Source: an uncultured Clostridia bacterium
Lineage (GTDB): Bacteria > Bacillota > Clostridia > Christensenellales > Borkfalkiaceae
Direction: 5' to 3'
Length of the DNA: 35,920 bases
Assembly (NCBI GenBank): GCA_947630365.1
Contig: CANRHI010000008.1
Coordinates: forward strand, 1 to 35,920
The notes below the pieces were generated by a model. It saw nothing but the letters and a program-made list of their open reading frames with translations. It was not told where the DNA came from and searched no databases. Position 1 is the stretch's first letter. Each line of letters starts with the position of its first letter. Shown here in pieces: positions 31,019-35,920 of the stretch. The translations under genes and the position numbers were made by a program.

Positions 31019-31149
31019 AGCTGCCCCCTTTGAAGGGGAAAATTTTGCATTCTGCCAAAGGTTGATAATCTTTGGCGCAAAATTTTCTTGGCATTTGCCC
31101 ATATGCACGGGCAAATGCTGACCGAACGCGGGACTCTACCCGCGTGAGA
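31019..31149 (+). repeat. 131-nt structured repeat element, copy 2
   Basis: This element is identical in all 131 bases to 22962-23092 and lies on the same strand. The three hairpins are preserved. Immediately after it both copies carry versions of GGCTCCGC/GGTGGTGGGGGTTGCCCC. It sits between the acetyltransferase and alaS genes. Confidence 0.85.
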
Positions 31150-31234
31150 AGGGCTCCGCCATAGGCGGTGGTGGGGGTTGCCCCTCCCCCTGCTTCCCCC
31201 ACCCCGCGAACGGGGAGGGGAGGGCACATTCGCG
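31150..31234. repeat. C/G-rich repeat at the 3' end of alaS
   Basis: This stretch holds GGCTCCGCCATAGGCGGTGG and CCCCACCCCGCGAACGGGGAGGGG palindromes. It may end the alaS transcript, but no U-run follows on the minus strand. Confidence 0.5.
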
Positions 31235-33046
31235 TCACTCCAAAATCGCCTTGATCCTGCGGATGCCCGCGGAGGAGGATTGTTCCTTCTGAATTTTGAA
31301 ATGCCCCAACACGCCCGTGCGTTCGACGTGCGGCCCGCCGCACATCTCCTTGGAGAAGTCGCCGATGGAATACGTCTTTACGACGTCGCCGTACTTGCTG
31401 TCGAACACGCCGACGAAGTGCTCCGCCCGCGCCTCCTCGAGGCTCATTTCCTTATATACAACGGGGATGTCCTCTTCGATCTTGGCGTTGACGAGCGCCT
31501 CGACGGCCCGAATCTCCTCCTCCGTCATGGGGCGGGGGAAGTTGAAGTCGAAGCGCATGCGCTCGTCGGTGATGTTGCTTCCCTTTTGGTTGCAGTCGGG
31601 GGAAAGAATTTGCTTTAAAGCGGCGTTGAGAAGGTGGGTCGCGGTGTGGTACTTCACCGCCATCTCGGAATGGCTCTCGAGCCCGCCCTTCGCCTCGCCC
31701 TTTTGGATGACGCGGCTCTTTTCCCTGTGCTCCTTGAAGGCGGCTTCGAAGCCCTCCCTGTCCACGGTGAGCCCCTGCTCTTCGGCGAGCTCCTCGGTGA
31801 GCTCGAGCGGGAAGCCGTAGGTATCGAACAGGCGGAACGCCGCCTTGCCGCCGATGACCGTCTCGGGCACATAGGAAGGATCGCTCTTCGCCATGAATTC
31901 GTTCTTCCGCGCGATGCCGTTCACGCACTTCTCGTATTCCTTCATGCCCGAAGCGAGGGTCGCCTCGAAGCGGTCCGCCTCCTTCTTCATTTCGGAGAGG
32001 ATGTACTCCTCCTTCTCCACGAGGAGGGGATACGCCTCGCCGTACACTTCGTGGATGAACACTTTGGCGACTTCGGTCATCGCGCCCGAGCTCACGCCGA
32101 GCTTGCGGCACCAGCGGATGGCGCGGCGCATGATGCGGCGGAGGATATACCCCGCCCCCACGTTGGAGGGGAGGACGCCCTGCCTGTCGCCGATGAGCAT
32201 GAGGGAGGTGCGGGTGTGGTCGCAGATGATGCGCATCGCCCTCTGCGTCTCGCCGCCGTCGTCGTACTTTTTGCCCGAGAGCGCCTCGAGGGTGCGCAGG
32301 GCCCCTTCGAAGAGGTCGGTCTTGTAGGCGTCGCTCAGCCCGTTCAAAAAGAGCAGCATGCGGTCGAAGCCGAAGCCCGTATCTACATTCTTGCTCGAGA
32401 GCGGCTCGTAGCCCGTCTCCGTCTTTTTGTACTGCATGTACACGTCGTTCCCGATCTCCACATAGTCGTCGGGGAACACGGGGTTTTTCTTCTCGGGGTC
32501 GAGGGGATAGAACCACTCGTTGTCGGGCCCGCAGGGGGTGCCCACCGTGCCCTCGAGCTCCCACCAGTTATCCTCCTTGGGAAGATAGTAGACGTGCTCG
32601 GGCAGGATACCGAGCCCCACGACAAGGGCGGCGGTCTCCTCGTCCCGCGGGGCGGAGGAATTGCCCTCGAATACCGTCGTGCACAGCTTGTTTTTGTCGA
32701 GGCCGAACACTTCGGTGAGAAGCCCGAACGTCCACGCCGTCTTTTCCTTCTTGAAATAGTCGCCGAGCGACCAGTTTCCCATCATCTCGAAGAAAGTGAA
32801 GTGGGAGGCGTCGCCCACGCTGTCGATATCCACCGTGCGGATGCACCCCTGCACGTTGCACAGCCGCTTGCCCGCGGGATGGGGCTTGCCCAAAAGATAG
32901 GGCATGAGGGGCTGCATGCCCGCCACGTTGAACATGACGCCCGTCGTCCCGTCTCCGATGAGGGACACCGCGCCGATATCCACATGCCCCCGCGCCTTGT
33001 AGTACTCCAACCACTTCTGCCTGAGCTCTTTCCCTGTAATTTTCAT
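31235..33046 (-). CDS. alaS: Alanyl-tRNA synthetase, short form without C-Ala domain
   Basis: This 603-residue enzyme contains the class II catalytic core (NVAGMQPLMPYL, FFEMMGNWSLGDYF, GFGFDRMLLFLNG), the tRNA-recognition helices and the editing domain (H467-x3-H471, C569-x3-H573). It ends right after SSSAGIRRIKAILE. Typical bacterial AlaRS is about 870 residues and continues into a DHHA1/C-Ala domain, which is absent here. The editing motif reads CGGPH rather than the usual CGGTH. The start has GAGAGG upstream. It is the last gene of the operon behind cysS (12-nt gap). It may be the only alaS of the organism or a second form; the window does not say. Confidence 0.95.
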   Translation of the reverse strand: MKITGKELRQKWLEYYKARGHVDIGAVSLIGDGTTGVMFNVAGMQPLMPYLLGKPHPAGKRLCNVQGCIRTVDIDSVGDASHFTFFEMMGNWSLGDYFKKEKTAWTFGLLTEVFGLDKNKLCTTVFEGNSSAPRDEETAALVVGLGILPEHVYYLPKEDNWWELEGTVGTPCGPDNEWFYPLDPEKKNPVFPDDYVEIGNDVYMQYKKTETGYEPLSSKNVDTGFGFDRMLLFLNGLSDAYKTDLFEGALRTLEALSGKKYDDGGETQRAMRIICDHTRTSLMLIGDRQGVLPSNVGAGYILRRIMRRAIRWCRKLGVSSGAMTEVAKVFIHEVYGEAYPLLVEKEEYILSEMKKEADRFEATLASGMKEYEKCVNGIARKNEFMAKSDPSYVPETVIGGKAAFRLFDTYGFPLELTEELAEEQGLTVDREGFEAAFKEHREKSRVIQKGEAKGGLESHSEMAVKYHTATHLLNAALKQILSPDCNQKGSNITDERMRFDFNFPRPMTEEEIRAVEALVNAKIEEDIPVVYKEMSLEEARAEHFVGVFDSKYGDVVKTYSIGDFSKEMCGGPHVERTGVLGHFKIQKEQSSSAGIRRIKAILE

Positions 33047-33058
33047 AGTTTCCTCTCT

Positions 33059-34444
33059 TTATAGCTTACTTAAGGTATATCCTTCCTTGGTGTCTTTGAT
33101 GGCGTAGCCCATTTGTTTCAGTTGCTCGCGCAGGTCGTCCGACTTCGCCCAATCCTTATTTTTGCGGGCCTCAAGGCGCCGCTCGGCGAGGGCTTTCACC
33201 TCGGCGGGCACTTCGTCCTCCTTGGCATATTCCTTAAGATACGCGCGCGCGTCCTTCTTAAATAGTCCGAGAAGTCCGTAGGTCGTGCGGATCTGGTTGA
33301 CGATGCGGCGCGCCTCGGGGTCGTTCGCCTCCAAAAGCCTTGCGGCTTCCTTAAAGTACCCGAAGAGCGCCGAAAGCGCGAGCGCGGTGTTGAAGTCGTC
33401 GCTCATCGCCTCGTCGAACGCCTTGTCAATCTCCTCCTTCCCGCCCGTTTCCCCGGGGAACAGTTCCTCCGCCTTGGCGATGACGGTATAGAAGCGCACG
33501 AGGTGCGCCTCGGCGGTGGGGAAGAGGTCGTCCGTCACGTTGATGTCCCCGCGGTAATTGGCGGAGAGAAGGGCGAATTTCAGCGCTTCGTCCGAAAATT
33601 TATCCAAAATATCCGAGAGGAGAAGGACGTTCCCGAGCGACTTGCTCATTTTCTGCCCGTTGATTTTTATGAGCCCGTTGTGCGTCCAATACTTGGCGAA
33701 GGGCTTGCCCGTGAGCGCCTCGCTCTGTGCGATCTCGTTCTCGTGATGGGGGAAGATGAGATCCCTTCCGCCGCCGTGGATGTCGATTTGGTCGCCGAAC
33801 GCCGCGCGGTTCATCGCCGAGCACTCGATGTGCCAGCCCGGCCGCCCCTTTCCCCACGGGGAATCCCACGAGATCTCCCCCTCCTTCGCCGCCTTCCAAA
33901 GGGCGAAGTCGTAGGGGCTCTTCTTGGTCTCGTCGTTCTCTACGCGCACGCCGTCGAGCATGTCGCGCTTGTCCCGCCCCGAGAGCTGCCCGTAGGCGGG
34001 GAAACTGTCGACGTCGAAATACACGTCGCCGTTGGGGGAGGGGTAGGCGTGTCCCTTTTGGATGAGCGCCTCGATGAAGCCGATGATGTTGCCGATGTTC
34101 TCCGTCGCCTTGAGCCAGACGGCGGGCTCGTCGATATGGGCGCGCGCCATGACGGCGTTGGTCTTTTCGATCATCTGCGCGGCGTAGATGTCGGCGGGAA
34201 TGCCCGTCTCGTGCGACTTCGCGATGATCTTATCGTCCACGTCCGTGTAGTTGCGGGCGTAAGTGACTTCGTAGCCCTGCTTTTCGAGAAATTTGCGGAA
34301 AATATCGTAGATGAGCGCCTGGTAGGCGTGCCCGATGTGCGCCTCCCCCGAGACGGTGATGCCGCAAGCGTACATCTTCACCTTGCCCTTCTCGAGGGGA
34401 ACAAATTCCTCTTTTCTTCTCGTCAATGAATTATAGATCCTCAT
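33059..34444 (-). CDS. cysS: Cysteinyl-tRNA synthetase
   Basis: This 461-residue class I synthetase starts MRIYNSLTRRKEEFVPLE. The first zinc cysteine and HIGH box lie in YACGITVSGEAHIGHAYQ; the more usual form is CGPTVYD. GRPGWHIECSAM, DIHGGGRDLIFPHHENE and NGQKMSKSLGN follow. The C-terminal anticodon domain is complete. AAAGG precedes the start. It lies 3 nt after cysE, the classic Firmicutes cysE-cysS pairing. Confidence 0.98.
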   Translation of the reverse strand: MRIYNSLTRRKEEFVPLEKGKVKMYACGITVSGEAHIGHAYQALIYDIFRKFLEKQGYEVTYARNYTDVDDKIIAKSHETGIPADIYAAQMIEKTNAVMARAHIDEPAVWLKATENIGNIIGFIEALIQKGHAYPSPNGDVYFDVDSFPAYGQLSGRDKRDMLDGVRVENDETKKSPYDFALWKAAKEGEISWDSPWGKGRPGWHIECSAMNRAAFGDQIDIHGGGRDLIFPHHENEIAQSEALTGKPFAKYWTHNGLIKINGQKMSKSLGNVLLLSDILDKFSDEALKFALLSANYRGDINVTDDLFPTAEAHLVRFYTVIAKAEELFPGETGGKEEIDKAFDEAMSDDFNTALALSALFGYFKEAARLLEANDPEARRIVNQIRTTYGLLGLFKKDARAYLKEYAKEDEVPAEVKALAERRLEARKNKDWAKSDDLREQLKQMGYAIKDTKEGYTLSKL

Positions 34445-34447
34445 AGT

Positions 34448-34987
34448 TTACCTTTCTTGTTCCTCCGCGCCGCGAAGGCGCACCACGCGGGCGGGAATGC
34501 CAACGACGGTCGCATAGGGCGGGACCTCCTTGAGAACGACGGCGCCCGCGCCGATGCGCGCTCCTTCCCCCACCGTGAAGCCCCCGAGCACCTTCGCCCC
34601 GCAGGAGATGACGGCGTTTTTTCTCACCGTCGGGTGGCGCTTGCCGCGCTCCTTGCCCGTGCCGCCGAGCGTGACCCCTTGGTAGATGACCACGCCCTCT
34701 TCCACCTCCGCCGTCTCGCCGATGACGACGCCCGCGCCGTGATCGATGAACACCCCCGCGGCGATCTTCGCCCCCGGGTGGATCTCGATGCCCGTTTTGC
34801 GCCTTGCGTGTTCGGAAAGGATGCGGGCGAGAAGTTTCAGGTTGTGGCGGTAAAAAAACGCCGCGCGGCGGTGCCAGATGAGGGCGCGCACCCCCGCATA
34901 GGTGAGCCAAACCTCCAGCCGCGAACGGGCGGCGGGGTCATGTTTCATGGCGGCGGAAATGTCTGCCCGCAGCTTGGAAAAGAGCAT
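34448..34987 (-). CDS. cysE: Serine O-acetyltransferase
   Basis: This 179-residue CysE of the short clostridial type makes O-acetylserine for cysteine synthesis. An N-terminal helical region (1-60) precedes hexapeptide repeats with GIEIHPGAKIAAGVFIDHGA, GVVIGETAEVEEGVVIYQGV and TLGGTGKERGKRHP (active-site region), then VVGIPARVVR. It lies 28 nt behind an unknown gene and directly ahead of cysS. The ribosome site is weak. No T-box leader was found upstream, although T-boxes often control this pair. Confidence 0.97.
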   Translation of the reverse strand: MLFSKLRADISAAMKHDPAARSRLEVWLTYAGVRALIWHRRAAFFYRHNLKLLARILSEHARRKTGIEIHPGAKIAAGVFIDHGAGVVIGETAEVEEGVVIYQGVTLGGTGKERGKRHPTVRKNAVISCGAKVLGGFTVGEGARIGAGAVVLKEVPPYATVVGIPARVVRLRGAEEQER

Positions 34988-35015
34988 ACATATCAGCGTA
35001 TGCCGAAAATGCGGC

Positions 35016-35618
35016 TTATGCCTCTGCCCCCTTGATGGGAAGGGACACGCGATACTCCTTCAAACAGGCGAGAATGAGGGGCACGGAGAACACCCTCTGC
35101 TCCAAAAGATACCGCACGACGACGTCCCGCACGCAGTCGTCCCGAAGAGTAAAACCGCACACGTTGAGAAGGCTCTGCACTTCTTCCGGCCGCGCCCCCA
35201 CGAGGAGCACCACCGCAAGCACGGTGGGAAGCTCGGGGTACAGCTTGCCCGCGGCGATCTTCTTCCAATACGCGGGGTCGATGGTGAGGCGCTCGCCCAC
35301 GCCCTCCGCCGTCTCGCCCGCGCGCGTGAATACATTTTTGAGTACCTTCGCAAAGGTGAATTTGCGGAAGGGGTCGGCAATGCGGTCCCGCACGGGGCGG
35401 AAGCGGAAGGAAAACGTGAAGTCCGTATCCACCAGCCCTTCCTTGAATTCGGCAAGAATGGCGGCGCACTCCTTTTGATTTTTCAAAAGAAGATAGGAAC
35501 GGTCGCCGTCCGCACTCAAAAGAGCGGGCATTTTGTACCCCTCGATGGCGGAAAGACGCACATAATCGGTGAAGTGCGCACAAAAATATTCGTCGAGTGC
35601 GGAGATGACATTTTCCAT
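35016..35618 (-). CDS. Protein of unknown function at the head of the cysE-cysS-alaS operon
   Basis: This 200-residue soluble protein begins MENVISALDEYFCAHFTDY. It contains DRSYLLLKNQKECAAILAEF, a basic central region (FRFRPVRDRIADPFRKFTF), AYWKKIAAGKLYPELPTVLA (which resembles a small helix-turn-helix) and the terminal LACLKEYRVSLPIKG. No family was recognised. The start at 35618 is favoured because a promoter ends just before it; the longer frame reads repeat sequence. The transcript would be leaderless. It is close enough to cysE to be cotranscribed. Confidence 0.8.
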   Translation of the reverse strand: MENVISALDEYFCAHFTDYVRLSAIEGYKMPALLSADGDRSYLLLKNQKECAAILAEFKEGLVDTDFTFSFRFRPVRDRIADPFRKFTFAKVLKNVFTRAGETAEGVGERLTIDPAYWKKIAAGKLYPELPTVLAVVLLVGARPEEVQSLLNVCGFTLRDDCVRDVVVRYLLEQRVFSVPLILACLKEYRVSLPIKGAEA

Positions 35619-35625
35619 ACCCGAT

Positions 35626-35654
35626 ATTCTACCATCTGCGCGCAAAAAATGCAA
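35626..35654 (-). promoter_or_regulatory. Predicted promoter of the cysE operon
   Basis: On the minus strand TTGCAT (35649-35654) and TAGAAT (35626-35631) are 17 bases apart. The ATG follows seven bases after the -10 box, implying an mRNA with almost no leader. Confidence 0.6.
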
Positions 35655-35684
35655 TCGTTTTCCACACGCATTGCACGATTTCTT

Positions 35685-35920
35685 GCCCCTCCCTTGCGCC
35701 GCCCCTCCCCCTGTGTCCCCCTCCCCGCACACGGGGAGGGGGATTAGAGCTGCCCCCGTTGAAAGGGGGCGGCTCCCGCGCAAGCGGGTGGTGGGGGTTG
35801 TCCACCCCCTGATGGCGCACCCCACGCCAAAATCCCCTTCCTTTTTAAGGAGGGAGTACAGTCGGAATCCCCTTCCTTTTTAAGGAGGGGGATACAGGGG
35901 GAGGTTCCCGCGTCATTCTG
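35685..35920. repeat. C/G-rich intergenic repeat cluster at the window end
   Basis: This cluster holds CCTCCCCCTGTGTCCCCCTC followed by a CCCCGCACACGGGGAGGGGG palindrome (35703-35744), and GCTGCCCCCGTTGAAAGGGG with GCGGCTCCCGCGCAAGCGGG. Two copies of AATCCCCTTCCTTTTTAAGG lie at about 35831 and 35867. The last bases (GCGTCATTCTG) look like the start of another TGTCATTCTG-type element. No gene is seen. Confidence 0.65.

Noticed and set aside
34988..35015. T-box leader before cysE
   Set aside because: Only 28 nt separate cysE from the upstream gene, and no T-box or specifier stem is present there or before 35618.
1..35920. tRNA or rRNA genes
   Set aside because: No cloverleaf with a CCA-type end or conserved rRNA stretch was recognised by eye. 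A covariance search could still reveal a missed small RNA.

Overview
This is a GC-rich chromosomal window. It most resembles an uncultured gut-type member of the Clostridia (Firmicutes). The reasons are strong purine-rich Shine-Dalgarno sites, sigma-A promoters with 17-bp spacers, a PdaB-like sporulation-type deacetylase, a DegV protein, ComFC, and Firmicutes-like RplM-RpsI. A Christensenellales-type lineage is only a guess from GC content and style. Most of the window is coded on the minus strand, and many long plus-strand open frames are GC-driven shadows.

Region 1 (about 223-14280, minus strand, one long operon) encodes a complete glycyl-radical-enzyme microcompartment (GRM). The order from the promoter is acetate/propionate kinase, class II aldolase, CoA-acylating aldehyde dehydrogenase, zinc alcohol dehydrogenase, four BMC-H shell proteins, PduL, BMC-P vertex protein, PduS/RnfC-like flavo-Fe-S protein, PduT-like BMC-T, glycyl radical diol dehydratase, its activating enzyme, PduU-like BMC-H, EutP/PduV-like GTPase, ParA/McdA-like ATPase and a small 80-residue protein. 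The aldolase points to a fucose/rhamnose (GRM5-type) pathway. Sugar phosphate would give lactaldehyde, then 1,2-propanediol, then propionaldehyde by B12-independent dehydration, with disproportionation to propanol and propionate plus ATP. Four enzymes carry recognisable encapsulation peptides. The last three genes look like a compartment-positioning cassette: two NTPases and a McdB-like adaptor, with the ParA start overlapping the GTPase stop and the adaptor start overlapping the end of the ParA gene. This is the most interesting feature of the window.

Region 2 (14340-16780, plus) holds a PHP-domain phosphoesterase and a membrane family 2 glycosyltransferase, each with its own promoter. Region 3 (17219-19669, minus) holds a PlsC-like acyltransferase, a tandem OB-fold SSB-like protein and a PdaB-like deacetylase. 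Region 4 (20256-21343) is a divergent pair: a lipoprotein and a tiny HTH regulator, sharing overlapping promoters with a perfect palindrome in the spacer. Region 5 (21794-28824) carries DegV, ComFC, an acidic zinc-ribbon protein, an 808-residue surface lipoprotein with a second membrane anchor and acidic Ala/Pro/Glu tail, a small unknown protein and an alpha/beta hydrolase. Region 6 (29053-35654, minus) carries rplM-rpsI, a maltose-type O-acetyltransferase with a broken partial copy, and an operon of an unknown protein with cysE, cysS and a short alaS lacking the C-Ala domain.

The gaps between transcription units are crowded with C/G-rich palindromic repeats, several of which double as terminators, with MITE-like elements bounded by TGTCAT/ATGACA, and with a 131-nt structured element present in two identical copies. 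No tRNA, rRNA, CRISPR array, transposase or integrase gene was recognised.
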